DNA of 64,000 bases from Truepera sp965215315 (lineage in GTDB: Bacteria > Deinococcota > Deinococci > Deinococcales > Trueperaceae), in assembly GCA_965215315.1 (NCBI GenBank), contig CBDCDB010000008.1, positions 1,984,001-2,048,000 of the forward strand. Reading direction: 5' to 3'. Numbering within the stretch: position 1 is the first letter of the stretch; each line of letters starts with the position of its first letter. Below the pieces are notes generated by a model, which worked only from the letters and a program-made list of their open reading frames with translations, did no database searches and was not told the origin of the DNA. Below, piece by piece: positions 35,193 through 44,481 of this stretch. The translations under genes and the position numbers were made by a program.

Positions 35193-35792
35193 ATGTACAT
35201 CCCCGGCTATACCAAACACGACGATGAAGCCGACCTGTTGGCGCTCATGCGGGCGTATCCGTTTGCCACACTCGTCACAGCTCCCGAAGGGCGACCTTTT
35301 GCGACGCATCTGCCGCTGATGGTTGAAAAGACCGGAGACGATTTTGTACTCCTTTCTCACATGGCCCGCGCCAATCCGCAGTGGCAGCATTTTAGTGAGG
35401 GCGAGACCCTAGCTATCTTTCAAGGCCCGCACGCCCTCGTAAGTTCTGTGCTCTATGACAGCAGTCCCAACGTTCCCACCTGGAACTACGCTGTCGTTCA
35501 CATTTACGGTCAGGCTGAAGTGATTACCGGGGAGCGCGAGCGGGAGACTGCTTACAAGCTCGTTGCAGAGCATACGCCCGAGATGGAGCCTATTCCGGCG
35601 GATTTTGAGCGACGGCTGATGGCAGCAGTCGTGACCTTTGAGCTGCGGGTCGTGAGGCTCGAGGGCAAATACAAGCTCAGTCAGAATAAAGATGCTCAAG
35701 ACCGGGCCGGTGTTATCGAGGGATTGGGCCGGAGTGAACGTGAAGAAGAACGGGCGACGGCGGCGTTGATGCGGGAGTTCGAAACTAAATAA
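35193..35792 (+). CDS. PaiB-family FMN-binding protein
   Basis: 199 residues. Family features: MYIPGYTKHDD start, YPFATLVT, HLPLMVE, LSHMARANPQW, the SSVLYDSSPNVPTWNYAVVHIYG block, and KYKLSQNKD near the end. PaiB-like proteins have a split-barrel flavin fold; in Bacillus PaiB is described as a negative regulator of sporulation and protease genes, elsewhere the role is unclear. The stop codon TAA at 35790-35792 lies within the octamer TAAATAAA that the IS110 element duplicated, so the insertion left the gene intact by a hair. Confidence 0.88.
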   Translation: MYIPGYTKHDDEADLLALMRAYPFATLVTAPEGRPFATHLPLMVEKTGDDFVLLSHMARANPQWQHFSEGETLAIFQGPHALVSSVLYDSSPNVPTWNYAVVHIYGQAEVITGERERETAYKLVAEHTPEMEPIPADFERRLMAAVVTFELRVVRLEGKYKLSQNKDAQDRAGVIEGLGRSEREEERATAALMREFETK

Positions 35793-35920
35793 ACCTGAGT
35801 TCGAGGTTTCTCCAGGGATGGTTTTTCCGTTTCTGCCAGGTTTGCTTTTACAAGCGTAAGGCGGGCCTGAGGCTAAAACGCTCACGTAGGCTTAAACAGC
35901 GAAAACGCAACCCTTGAGAC

Positions 35921-36161
35921 GGTTGTCAGTCACCGAAAGTACAGGATTTGCGTGCCGGACGTGAGAATAACTCCGAACTTGTATGTTGAGTGCGGGTCAA
36001 GAGTAAGGCCGACTCCGAACCTGAGCGTTTGAGCTCGTACCTGAGATAGGCCTGCTCAACCCATCACCAAGACTCCGAACCAGCATCCTGAGCCGTTAAG
36101 GCCGGATCTGCAAGTATGCGAGCGGTGGTGGCCTAGAGCCGGACCCAAGCTGGAGGACGAG
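35921..36161 (+). ncRNA. Candidate bridge RNA leader of IS110 copy 3
   Basis: Conserved leader, no coding frame. ACTCCGAAC occurs three times (35970, 36012, 36072). ACCTGAGAT at 36039-36047 is the exact reverse complement of the last nine bases of the element (37130-37138), and ACCTGAG recurs at 36019-36025. In characterised IS110 elements such guides pair with donor ends or target. That this leader is an RNA is inferred. Confidence 0.45.
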
Positions 36162-37115
36162 ATGACGTTTGTAGGCATCGACGTAAGCAAACTCAGCCTG
36201 GACGTGGCTGCACTCCTTGATACCGGTGAAATCCATCGGGGAAAGTTTGGTAACACCCCAGAAGGCCATCGTGAGCTGCTAACTTGGCTCGAATTCTTTC
36301 CGAACTGCCGTCTGGCCCTGGAAGCAACGGGCTCCTACCACCGGCGTCTTGCTGCGACCTTACAAGGCACTTACGTGAGCGTGAGCATCCTTAATCCAGC
36401 CCAGGTCAGCTATTTCATGAAGCGCCAGCACCGCCGTAACAAAACCGATAAAGCGGACGCCTTGTGGCTAGCGGTTTACGTCAAAGAGCGGCAACCTGCT
36501 CCCACCCTCGCCGTGAGTCCGCTACGGCAATCGCTCGCTCGGGAAATTCAGGCGCTAGCGAAGGACCTGACGCGACTCAAGAACCGGCTCGAGGCAGCCG
36601 AACATGGTCAGGTTCATCCCGAGGTGGTGACTTCCCTGAAGCGGCGCATGGCCTCACTAGCAGTAGAAAAGCAAGCCCTGGAGAATGAGCTCGAGCTGGA
36701 GACGAAGCGTTCGAACGAGCACGAACTCTTGTTGTTGACGAGCATTCCTGGGATTGGGATTCGGACTGCGTGTCTGCTCCTGGCAGAGTTAGGCTCGGTA
36801 GCGCGGTTTGCTACAGCACGCAAGCTAGTCGCCTTTGTTGGGCTGACACCTACCCAGTTTACCTCCGGTACGAGCGTGGCTCAACCAAGCCATATCTCAC
36901 GCTTAGGTTCTGCCTACTTGCGGCATATCTTGTACATGCCGTGCCTCGCAGCTATTCGTTTTAATCCTGTCGTTAAGGACTTCTTTGAACGTCTGGTGAG
37001 GCATGGTAAACATAAAAAGGCGGCGGTGGTAGCATGTATGGCTAAACTGCTAAGGATGATCTTTGGCGTGCTTACGCACAGGAAACCCTTCCAGCCAACT
37101 TCAGTTCAAGCTTGA
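36162..37115 (+). CDS. IS110 transposase (DEDD/serine bridge recombinase)
   Basis: 317 residues, identical in sequence to the transposase at 29000-29953, which points to very recent spread or gene conversion. The ATG follows CTGGAGGACGAG. DEDD residues (GIDVSK, EATGSYH, KTDKADALW) and the C-terminal serine region (FTSGTSVAQPSHISRLGSAYLRH) are intact, so it should be functional. Confidence 0.93.
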   Translation: MTFVGIDVSKLSLDVAALLDTGEIHRGKFGNTPEGHRELLTWLEFFPNCRLALEATGSYHRRLAATLQGTYVSVSILNPAQVSYFMKRQHRRNKTDKADALWLAVYVKERQPAPTLAVSPLRQSLAREIQALAKDLTRLKNRLEAAEHGQVHPEVVTSLKRRMASLAVEKQALENELELETKRSNEHELLLLTSIPGIGIRTACLLLAELGSVARFATARKLVAFVGLTPTQFTSGTSVAQPSHISRLGSAYLRHILYMPCLAAIRFNPVVKDFFERLVRHGKHKKAAVVACMAKLLRMIFGVLTHRKPFQPTSVQA

Positions 37116-37149
37116 CAAATCAACACAGCATCTCAGGTTAAATAAAGGT

Positions 37150-38376
37150 CTAGCCTGCCGAGTCAGCCTCTGCAGTTACCGAAGACTGAGCAGCCAGCGA
37201 CGATAACAGTTGTGTGTACGCGGTCACAGCTCGCTCGTAGGAAAAACTTGCAGCTCTAGCCTCGCCCGCAGCTGCGGGTAGCGGCTCCGCCAAGGTTTTA
37301 AGAATGGCCTTAGCCAGCGCGTCATCGTCTCCCACTGCGACCAGAGGCCCCCACTTACCTGACCCCAACACGGTGCGCGGCCCGCTCGGACAATCGGTGG
37401 CGACCACCGGGCAGCCGCACGCCATCGCCTCGATGAGTACAGTAGGTAGTCCTTCCCAGCGCGACGAGAGAGCCAGCAGCGACGCATGACGCATCGCAGC
37501 GTAGGGATTTTGCGTAAACCCTGGCAGCGACGTCGCTGCTGCAATACCGAGTTCCTGGGTTAACGCCTCGAGACGTTCACGGTGCGGGCCTTCACCAAAA
37601 ATGATGAGACGAACGTCGCGGTATCTTCTCACCTTGGCAAAGGCGCGTAGCAGGGTAGCAAAATCTTTTTGCTCGTTAAGGCGGCCTACAGCTACCAGGG
37701 TAGGGACGTCTCGCTCTAGCAGCCAAGGGTGTTCGGGAGGTTGTCTGGAGCGCTCGAGGAGGGTGTCGTCAACGACCGGGTTGTAGATAGTGTGAACAAG
37801 CGCCACGGGTACGTTGAAACGGCGTCTAACAAAGCTCGAGACCCCTTCCGCAACGCCGACTACAGCGTCGGCTCGGTGGTAGATACGCCGTATGAGGTGA
37901 GGCAAAAGGCGGCGCTGTGGCCGCGTAACCCAACCAAGCCAGCCGAAGCGCCGCTTCTTGGTTTGGGGAACATTTGAAAGGTCGTTGTGTTCGACCAGCA
38001 CGACCCTGGTGCGGGTACCCGATAAACTCCGGGCGAGCAGTGCGCCAACGTTGACGTGACTAAGATGCGACATCAAGACCGCCGGTCGGCGGCGGCGCAA
38101 ATAGCGGGTGAGCGGCAAGATAGCCCCGGTTACGCCGGAAGCTCCCAAGTCAACCAACTTGACGTGATCTGGAACCTGAGCTAGAAACTGCCCTTTGGCA
38201 CTTATAAGCACCAGCTCGAGCTCAAACTGCTCGGGCGACAAGCCTTTAAGAAGGTTGAGCGTAACGCGTTCGGCCCCGCCGCCCCCGAGGTTGGTAAGAA
38301 AGACAGCAACCCGCTGTTTGCCGTTTCGATTAACTTTTGGCGGTGCCCGTACTAGACTCTCTGCATAGCTAATCAC
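37150..38376 (-). CDS. Glycosyltransferase, GT4 family
   Basis: 408 residues, GT-B fold. The N-terminal half starts VAVFLTNLGGGGAERVTLNLLKGL (acceptor-side loop). The C-terminal half has PTLVAVGRLNEQKDFATLLRAFAKVR and the family signature SRWEGLPTVLIEAMACGCPVVATDCPSGP with the EX7E pair that binds the nucleotide sugar. Retaining transferase for polysaccharide or glycolipid, donor unknown. Its GTG start overlaps the stop of the small upstream gene (GTGA), so both are translated together. Confidence 0.9.
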   Translation of the reverse strand: MISYAESLVRAPPKVNRNGKQRVAVFLTNLGGGGAERVTLNLLKGLSPEQFELELVLISAKGQFLAQVPDHVKLVDLGASGVTGAILPLTRYLRRRRPAVLMSHLSHVNVGALLARSLSGTRTRVVLVEHNDLSNVPQTKKRRFGWLGWVTRPQRRLLPHLIRRIYHRADAVVGVAEGVSSFVRRRFNVPVALVHTIYNPVVDDTLLERSRQPPEHPWLLERDVPTLVAVGRLNEQKDFATLLRAFAKVRRYRDVRLIIFGEGPHRERLEALTQELGIAAATSLPGFTQNPYAAMRHASLLALSSRWEGLPTVLIEAMACGCPVVATDCPSGPRTVLGSGKWGPLVAVGDDDALAKAILKTLAEPLPAAAGEARAASFSYERAVTAYTQLLSSLAAQSSVTAEADSAG

Positions 38377-38612
38377 TCGAGACCTACCATAACCAAACCA
38401 GTTCCTACACGTCTGTTTTGAACAGCCGAACTTACTTCAGCAAAAGGTCTCATGATAGCGTTTGCTTTGTCGTTTGCCTTGATTACAGACTTGACCTCGG
38501 ACTCTGTCTCCAACGTTCTAGCGTCAGCAGATTGTATAAGAGTAACAAGCTGCCTGCAAGCAGCAAATAAAGCAGGTACAGGAGTAGCAACTGACAGTGA
38601 ACTGGTGTTCAT
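38373..38612 (-). CDS. Small protein upstream of glycosyltransferase, unknown
   Basis: 79 residues from the ATG at 38612, chosen because GAGGAGTTTGTT directly precedes it; a longer frame from 38705 lacks a ribosome site. Mostly helical and hydrophilic (VPALFAACRQLVTLIQSADARTLETESEVKSVIKANDKANAIM), ending TGLVMVGLE. No signal peptide or known motif. It overlaps the glycosyltransferase by 4 bases and is probably a co-expressed partner. Confidence 0.6.
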   Translation of the reverse strand: MNTSSLSVATPVPALFAACRQLVTLIQSADARTLETESEVKSVIKANDKANAIMRPFAEVSSAVQNRRVGTGLVMVGLE

Positions 38613-39171
38613 AACAAACTCCTCTTCTCGATATGTTTTTGCCCGATAAGCCGTTTTATCGGTGCAGCTTCGCAAGCCTCGAACAGAAGTTCCGTCTTGC
38701 CTCACTAGGTTTTGTTACTTTTAGTCTATCCGCGCAAACTTAAGATAACCTTAAACCTCATTTCTTATTCGCCCATCTAAGAGACCCTTACAAAGCGTTG
38801 GGGGAGGGTGAAAAGAAGCCTGTTTCACCGCTACTGCAAGATAATAAATCATGGACTTTTGATAGTAGGGTTTGAAACGCGAAACTGTTTAGGTAAAATC
38901 CACATTTGGCCTGTGCTCTTCGACATTAGAGCAGCTATAGAGCGTTATGCCTCTTACTTAGCAGCACATCAGGGCTGACGTCAGGGAAGCAGCTAAACCA
39001 CTAAAAGGTGCGTTCTAGACGGGCTATTTTTATTTTAGGCGAATATGAAGCTGCACGTTTAGCCTCTAGCAGGTACAGCCGTTTGTGACTTTTTACAAAT
39101 CTTTAGTACAGCCAGACGTAGCCAAAGCTTTTTCTTCGGTGTATTACGCAGCTTGTATTAAGCAATCTGTA
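38613..39171. other. Intergenic region, nothing recognised
   Basis: About 560 bases between the small gene and the map remnant. AT-rich patches (38740-38890, 39020-39060). I see no credible coding frame, RNA gene or terminator. GCGTTCTAGACGGGC at ~39012 vaguely recalls repeat family 2 but is not convincing. Confidence 0.4.
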
Positions 39172-39916
39172 TTACGCAGTCAGCACCAGCGGTTTGCCCT
39201 TCGTTATCACGACCGTATGTTCGTAGTGCGCGGTGAGGTTTCCTCCCCGCATTCCCAGCGTCCAACCGTCAGCTCGAGCCGTTATCCTACCCAGACGGAC
39301 AGAAACCATCGGCTCGATAGCTAAAACCAAACCCTCGGTTAAAAGCGTGCGGTCGCCAGAACGGTAAAAGTTCAAAACTTCAGGGCTTTCGTGAATGGCC
39401 CGCCCTACGCCGTGACCCGCCAGCTCATGAATAACGTGCAGACCACGCTGTTTGACCTTGCGCTCGACTGCCCGGCCGATGGCGCTAAGCGGGCGACCTG
39501 CCCTAGCAACCCCCGTAGCCGCCCAAAACGCAGCTTCGGCGCAAGCAACTAAACGCCGAGACGTTGCAGAAATAGAAGAAACGACGGTGGTGAGTGCAGC
39601 GTCAGCAAGCAACGAAGCCGTTTAGGTTTGGCGTTACGTCGAGCTTGACAACATCACCGGGCTTTAGGGGCCGAGCCGTCGGCAACCCGTGAACAACGTC
39701 TTCATTGACCGAGACAAAAGCATGAACGGGCGCACCGTACTCGAGATAAGGCGCAGAGACCGCGCCGTAATACCTAAATACAGCGCCGCATATTTCGTTA
39801 AGCTCAGCCGGAGTGACGCCGGGCGCAACTTCGGCTTTCATGGCAGTGAGCGCTTCAGCGACGACCGCGCCGACCTGCTTCATACCCTCGAGTTCTTCTT
39901 CAGAGTTGATTGACAT
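39172..39916 (-). pseudogene. map: Methionine aminopeptidase type I, frameshifted
   Basis: Both frames together give a normal ~250-residue MetAP. The N-terminal part (MSINSEEELEGMKQVGAVVAEAL ... VVKLDVTPNLNGFVA) ends in a stop, and the remainder (DAALTTVVSS ... HYEHTVVITKGKPLVLTA) lies in another frame. The cause is visible: TGCT is tandemly repeated (TGCTTGCT, about 39605-39612), a 4-base insertion; dropping one copy restores VADAALT. All five metal ligands are kept: two Asp (KLDV, VADA), His in HELAGHGVG, and Glu in LAIEPM and YEHTV. Either a recent pseudogene with another map elsewhere, or a sequencing error. A TATCAT box lies 5 bases before the ATG. Confidence 0.85.
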
Positions 39917-39921
39917 AGACC

Positions 39922-39927
39922 ATGATA
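39922..39927 (-). promoter_or_regulatory. Leaderless -10 box of map
   Basis: TATCAT on the minus strand, 5 bases before the ATG at 39916. Confidence 0.4.
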
Positions 39928-39970
39928 GCGTAAACCTTGGGGGCTACCGTTGGTTTTTCCAAACTGCCTC

Positions 39971-39995
39971 GGCGTGCATCTATTTAAGATGCACG
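39971..39995. terminator. Hairpin between map and acs
   Basis: GCGTGCATC and GATGCACGC form a perfect 9-bp stem with a 7-base AT loop, just after the acs stop (minus strand). There is no T run, so it may terminate weakly or only protect the 3' end. Confidence 0.45.
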
Positions 39996-40015
39996 CTTCA
40001 CAGAAAATTCAAACG

Positions 40016-41959
40016 CTACTTCCCCGGTTGCATCAACTTCTCCACCACACTTTTGTCTTCTAACGTGCTGATGTCCCCCGCCGCCTCTTCCCCAGCCGCA
40101 ATATTCCGCAAAAGCCGCCGCATAATCTTCCCGCTCCGGGTTTTGGGCAAGGCGTCGGCAAAACGGATATCGTCGGGCCGCGCAATCGCGCCGATTTCTT
40201 TGCTGACGTGTTGACGCAGTTCGGTTAAAAGGTCGTCTGAACCTTGGCGGGTGCCCTCGAGCGTTACAAACGCGACTATGCTCTGCCCTTTAAGCTCATC
40301 AGGTCGCCCTACAACCGCCGCTTCTGCTACTGCCGGATGCGAAACCAACGCCGATTCGACCTCAGCTGTCCCCAAACGGTGCCCGGAAACGTTCACCACA
40401 TCGTCTACCCGGCCCATAATCCAGAAATAACCGTCTTTGTCCTTACGCGCGCCGTCCCCCGCAAAATACACGTGCGGAATCTCCGTCCAGTACTGCGCCC
40501 GGTAGCGGTCGTCGTCGCCGTAAACCGTGCGGAGCATACTCGGCCAGGGGCGTTTGATGGTCAGGAAACCGCCGCCGTCGTCTTGTTCGTTACCCTCAAC
40601 GTCCATGATGGCGGGTTCAACGCCGAAAAAGGGCTTGCCCGCTGCGCCCGGTTTGGTGTCGTGAACCCCCGGCAGGGTCGTGAGCATGATGCCGCCCGTC
40701 TCCGTCTGCCACCAGGTATCCACAACCGGGCAACGTTCGCCGCCGATGACGCGGTGATACCAGAGCCACGCTTCGGGATTGATAGGTTCACCGACGGTGC
40801 CGAGCAGCCGTAAAGACGATAAATCGTGTTTGTTCGGATGCTCCTCCCCTGCTTTCATAAACGCGCGAATCGCAGTCGGCGCGTAGTAGTAAATGCTCAC
40901 GCCGTAACGTTCAATCATCTCCCAATGACGGTCGGGCGCAGGGTACGACGGCGTGCCTTCGTAGAGAAGTTGGGTCGCGCCGTTTAAGAGCGGGCCGTAA
41001 ACCACATATGAGTGCCCGGTAATCCAGCCTACGTCGGCGGGGCACCAGTAGAGGTCGTCAGGTTGCAGGTCGAACACGTATTTTACGGTTAGGTACGTGT
41101 ACGTCTGATACCCACCGACGGTGTGCAGCACGCCTTTAGGTTTGCCGGTCGAACCCGAGGTGTAGAGGATAAAGAGCGGGTCTTCGGCGTCCATCTGTTG
41201 AGCAGGGCAATCGGGCGAGGCGTCCGCCATCAGCTCGTGATACCACCGGTCGCGGCTCTCTTTGATCGTCACGTCGTTTTTACCGCGCTGCACGACGATA
41301 ATGTGTTCCAAACTGGCGCACTTCTCCGCCGCCTCATCGACAACAGGTTTGAGCGGGAAGACGCTCCCGCGCCGATAACCGCCATCCGCCGTGATAACCA
41401 ACTTCGCTGAAGCGTCGTTGATCCGGTCGGCTAACGCCGAGGCGCTGAAGCCGCCGAACACGACGCTGTGAACCGCGCCGATGCGGGCACAAGCAAGCAT
41501 CGCCACGACCGCTTCCGGGACGAGAGGCATATAGACCGCAACCACATCCCCTTTTTGGACGCCCTGAGCTTTTAAGACGTTGGAAAATTTGGAGACTTCT
41601 GTAAGCAGTTCGCGGTAGGTGAAGGTGCGTTTGTCGCCGGGTTCACCCTCCCAGAGCAAGGCTTGTTTGTCACCCCGGCCCTGCTCAATCTGAAAGTCCA
41701 AACAGTTGTAGGCGATATTGGTCTTGCCACCGACGAACCATTTGACAAACGGCTCATCCCACTCCGTTACGGTGTCCCACGGCTTGAACCAGTGGAGTTC
41801 GTTCGCTACGCCGCCCCAGAAAGTTTCGGGGTCGTCTAACGACTGGCGATAAAGCTTTTCGTATTCAGCGACGCTGTTGAGCTTGGCATTTTGCCTGAAG
41901 TCCTCGCTCGGGCTTATCGTGCGCCCTTCTTGCATCATCGATTCGATACGGTCGGTCAC
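40016..41959 (-). CDS. acs: Acetyl-CoA synthetase
   Basis: 647 residues, full length. GTG start at 41959 after an excellent AAGGAGG site. N-terminal ACAS_N region (YEKLYRQSLDDPETFWG), the AMP-binding P-loop LYTSGSTGKPKG, VDTWWQTETGG (substrate pocket, Trp-Gln-Thr), and the C-terminal PKTRSGKIMRR with the acetylatable lysine K611. It activates acetate to acetyl-CoA with ATP. Divergent from a second acs-like gene; the two share a 269-bp intergenic region and probably regulation. Confidence 0.95.
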   Translation of the reverse strand: MTDRIESMMQEGRTISPSEDFRQNAKLNSVAEYEKLYRQSLDDPETFWGGVANELHWFKPWDTVTEWDEPFVKWFVGGKTNIAYNCLDFQIEQGRGDKQALLWEGEPGDKRTFTYRELLTEVSKFSNVLKAQGVQKGDVVAVYMPLVPEAVVAMLACARIGAVHSVVFGGFSASALADRINDASAKLVITADGGYRRGSVFPLKPVVDEAAEKCASLEHIIVVQRGKNDVTIKESRDRWYHELMADASPDCPAQQMDAEDPLFILYTSGSTGKPKGVLHTVGGYQTYTYLTVKYVFDLQPDDLYWCPADVGWITGHSYVVYGPLLNGATQLLYEGTPSYPAPDRHWEMIERYGVSIYYYAPTAIRAFMKAGEEHPNKHDLSSLRLLGTVGEPINPEAWLWYHRVIGGERCPVVDTWWQTETGGIMLTTLPGVHDTKPGAAGKPFFGVEPAIMDVEGNEQDDGGGFLTIKRPWPSMLRTVYGDDDRYRAQYWTEIPHVYFAGDGARKDKDGYFWIMGRVDDVVNVSGHRLGTAEVESALVSHPAVAEAAVVGRPDELKGQSIVAFVTLEGTRQGSDDLLTELRQHVSKEIGAIARPDDIRFADALPKTRSGKIMRRLLRNIAAGEEAAGDISTLEDKSVVEKLMQPGK

Positions 41960-42139
41960 GGTTCCTCCTTAGGTAAACGTCGGTACACTTCGATTCCTCA
42001 GCTATCTTAGCAAGCACGCGGGCCTGTGAGTCTAGTGGGGCGGCTGACCTCACACACTCAATACATCTGTTTAGGTTATATCCGACCAGGTTATGACCGC
42101 CTAGGTGCAGGGTGGTCAGAAACTCTTATTTCGCTCATA

Positions 42140-42167
42140 AAACGCCGTTCTATGCTTGACGGCGTTT
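42140..42167. promoter_or_regulatory. Inverted repeat between divergent acs genes
   Basis: AAACGCCG (42140-42147) and CGGCGTTT (42160-42167) flank a 12-base spacer in the divergent promoter region. Dyad with operator-like spacing; could bind a regulator of acetate genes or be a hairpin. Confidence 0.35.
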
Positions 42168-42228
42168 GGACAGCGCGATAAGCTGCGTTCACGAACGTAT
42201 GCCGTAATACAAATAAGCGAAAGGCTGG

Positions 42229-44103
42229 GTGAGCATGACGAAGCTCGAGGCACTTTCAGCAGAACAGCAGACGGTTGTACCCCCACAAGTGGTCAAGACC
42301 CGCGCGGCGCTCCAAGATTACGACGCTGCGTATCGGCGCTCGGTTGAGGACAACGAAGCGTTCTGGGCCGAAGCTGCTAGTAAACTAGATTGGGCGAAGC
42401 CTTGGGATACCGTTTTAGAGTTCGACGGCGTTCATCACCGCTGGTTCGTGGGCGGCGAGACAAACATCACGGTGAACGCGCTCGAGCGTAACCTCGAGGC
42501 GAACCGTGGCGACAAAACCGCGTATGTCTGGCTTGGTGAGGACGGCAGCGAACAGCGCCTGACGTACCAGGAGCTCTACGGACAGGTCAACCGGATCGCC
42601 AACGGACTTAAAGGCTTAGGCGTAAAAAAGGGCGACCGCGTGGTGATTTATATGCCGCTGACGCTAGAGGGCGTCACCGCCATGCTCGCGTGCGCCCGTA
42701 TCGGCGCGGTTCACAGCGTCGTTTACGCCGGGTTTGCAGCAGGGGCGCTCCGTACTCGGATTGAGGATGCGGGCGCAAAAGTCGTCATCAGCGGCGACGT
42801 AAGTTATCGGCGCGGTAAAACGACCGATTTGCTCAGCATTACCCGGCAGGCCGTAAAGCCGCTCGATTTTGTTGAATACGTGGTCGTCTTTAACCGGGAA
42901 GACGTGAGGTTGGGGGGACTCGAGGTCGCTTGGGAAACGCTCTTAGAGAACTCAGACGAATGCGCCGCCGAAATTGTCGAAGCAGAACACCCTCTTTACA
43001 TCCTCTACACCTCAGGCACGACCGGCAAACCCAAAGGCGTGCTGCACGTTCACGGCGGCTACATGGTCGGGACGTATCTGCACCTAAAAACGTTTTACGA
43101 CCTGAATGAAGACGACGTGTTCTGGAACATGAGCGATATCGGCTGGGCCGTCGGTCACGCGTACATCGCCTATGCCCCGCTGATTGGCGGCCTGACGACG
43201 GTGTTCCGTGAAGGCGCGCCCGATACGCCGCATCCGGGGGTCGCCTGGGAGATTGTCGAGCGGTACGGCGTAACGGCGATGCTTACGGCTCCGACGGTGT
43301 TACGGCTGTGGATGCGGTACGGCGACGAACCTTTACGGGGCCGCGACCTTTCTACACTCCGCGTTTTAGCCGTCGCCGGGGAACCCCTGAACCCCGAAGC
43401 GTTTCGCTGGGCGCAGACCAACCTGATGGGAGATCACGGCTATGTAATGGACAACTGGTGGCAAACCGAAACAGGCGCACCGACGCTCGGCACGTATGCG
43501 GTGCAAGAATGCAAACCCGGTTTCGTCGGACGACCCGTGTTGGGCGTCGAGGCCGAAATCCTGAGCGAGACCGGCGAACCGCAACCGCCGAACGTAGGCG
43601 GGCTGTTGGCCCTCAAACGCCCCTTTCCGCACATGCTCCGCACGATTTACGGCGCACCGGAGCGCTACGAACAGACGTGGACAGACTTTCCCGGTTATTA
43701 CGTTTCCGGGGACGTCGCGGTACGTGACGAAGCGGGCCGCATCAGCGTCTTGGGCCGCGCCGACGACGTGTTGAGCGTCGCCGGACACCGCATCGGCACC
43801 GCAGATGTCGAGTCGGCTTTGGTCTCGAACCCAGCCGTTGCCGAGGCTGCTGTGATTGGGATTCCCGACGAACTTAAAGGGGAAGCCATCGTCGCGTTCG
43901 TCGTTTTACGGAGCGGACAAACGACCGATGAGCGCACGCTGATTCAGCATGTCCGAGACGAACTCGGGCCGATTGCTGCGCCCGCAAGCGTCAACATCGT
44001 AGACGCATTGCCCAAAACCCGCAGCGGCAAGATTATGCGCCGCCTCCTAAAAGCCCGGACGCTGGGGCAAGATCCCGGCGACACGTCAACCCTCGAGTCT
44101 TAA
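42229..44103 (+). CDS. Acetyl-CoA synthetase-like acyl-CoA ligase, second copy
   Basis: 624 residues, roughly half identical to the neighbour by eye. Start GTG 42229 (AAAGG 6 bases upstream) or ATG 42235. Same motifs: LYTSGTTGKPKG, DNWWQTETG and PKTRSGKIMRR (K601). The pocket sequence GAPTLGTYAV differs from GGIMLTTLPG of the neighbour, so it may prefer propionate or another short acid. It heads an operon with a DUF4212 protein and a sodium:solute symporter, the usual acetate or pyruvate uptake set. Confidence 0.88.
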   Translation: MSMTKLEALSAEQQTVVPPQVVKTRAALQDYDAAYRRSVEDNEAFWAEAASKLDWAKPWDTVLEFDGVHHRWFVGGETNITVNALERNLEANRGDKTAYVWLGEDGSEQRLTYQELYGQVNRIANGLKGLGVKKGDRVVIYMPLTLEGVTAMLACARIGAVHSVVYAGFAAGALRTRIEDAGAKVVISGDVSYRRGKTTDLLSITRQAVKPLDFVEYVVVFNREDVRLGGLEVAWETLLENSDECAAEIVEAEHPLYILYTSGTTGKPKGVLHVHGGYMVGTYLHLKTFYDLNEDDVFWNMSDIGWAVGHAYIAYAPLIGGLTTVFREGAPDTPHPGVAWEIVERYGVTAMLTAPTVLRLWMRYGDEPLRGRDLSTLRVLAVAGEPLNPEAFRWAQTNLMGDHGYVMDNWWQTETGAPTLGTYAVQECKPGFVGRPVLGVEAEILSETGEPQPPNVGGLLALKRPFPHMLRTIYGAPERYEQTWTDFPGYYVSGDVAVRDEAGRISVLGRADDVLSVAGHRIGTADVESALVSNPAVAEAAVIGIPDELKGEAIVAFVVLRSGQTTDERTLIQHVRDELGPIAAPASVNIVDALPKTRSGKIMRRLLKARTLGQDPGDTSTLES

Positions 44104-44133
44104 ATCCCTCAGCCTCACCCCAAAGGAGAACGT

Positions 44134-44481
44134 ATGAGTCAAGAAAAGCCCCGCGTTATCGTTACCCCCGACACCGAGGACGCCATCACCGATGAGCAGG
44201 CCGCGCTCAATCAGGAATTGGCAGGCGCGGATCAAGAGGTGCTCGAGGCGTACTGGAAACGCAATATCCGCCTGACGCTTACGCTACTTGCCGTCTGGTT
44301 TATCTTCGGTTATCTGCTCTCAATCGTCTTCGCTCCGGCGCTCAACAATTTCACCTTTTTGGGCGCGCCACTAGGGTTTTGGATGGCGCAGAACGGTGCC
44401 ATCTACGTATTCGTCTTGCTGATTTTCATCTACGCCGTAGCGATGAACGGGATGGATAAAGAGTTTGGGGTTGACGAATGA
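44134..44481 (+). CDS. DUF4212 small symporter subunit
   Basis: 115 residues with two membrane helices (LTLTLLAVWFIFGYLLSIVFA; GAIYVFVLLIFIYAVAM) and the LGFWMAQNG motif. Such proteins are encoded before, and overlap by 4 bases with, sodium:solute symporters, as here. RBS CAAAGGAGAACGT is strong. Long acidic N-terminus. Likely an accessory subunit. Confidence 0.9.
   Translation: MSQEKPRVIVTPDTEDAITDEQAALNQELAGADQEVLEAYWKRNIRLTLTLLAVWFIFGYLLSIVFAPALNNFTFLGAPLGFWMAQNGAIYVFVLLIFIYAVAMNGMDKEFGVDE

Larger units (their letters stand above)
35794..37138 (+). mobile_element. IS110-family element, copy 3 (complete)
   Basis: A 1345-bp element flanked by TAAATAAA at 35786-35793 and 37139-37146. Ends: CCTGAG (left) and ATCTCAGGT (right). 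Layout: variable left segment 35794-35920, conserved leader 35921-36161, transposase 36162-37115 and a very short 23-base right end. Identical to copy 2 except in the left 127 bases. It lies between two intact genes. Confidence 0.93.

Noticed and set aside
38930..39060. Another copy of repeat family 2
   Set aside because: Only a short stretch resembles the core; ends and order do not match.
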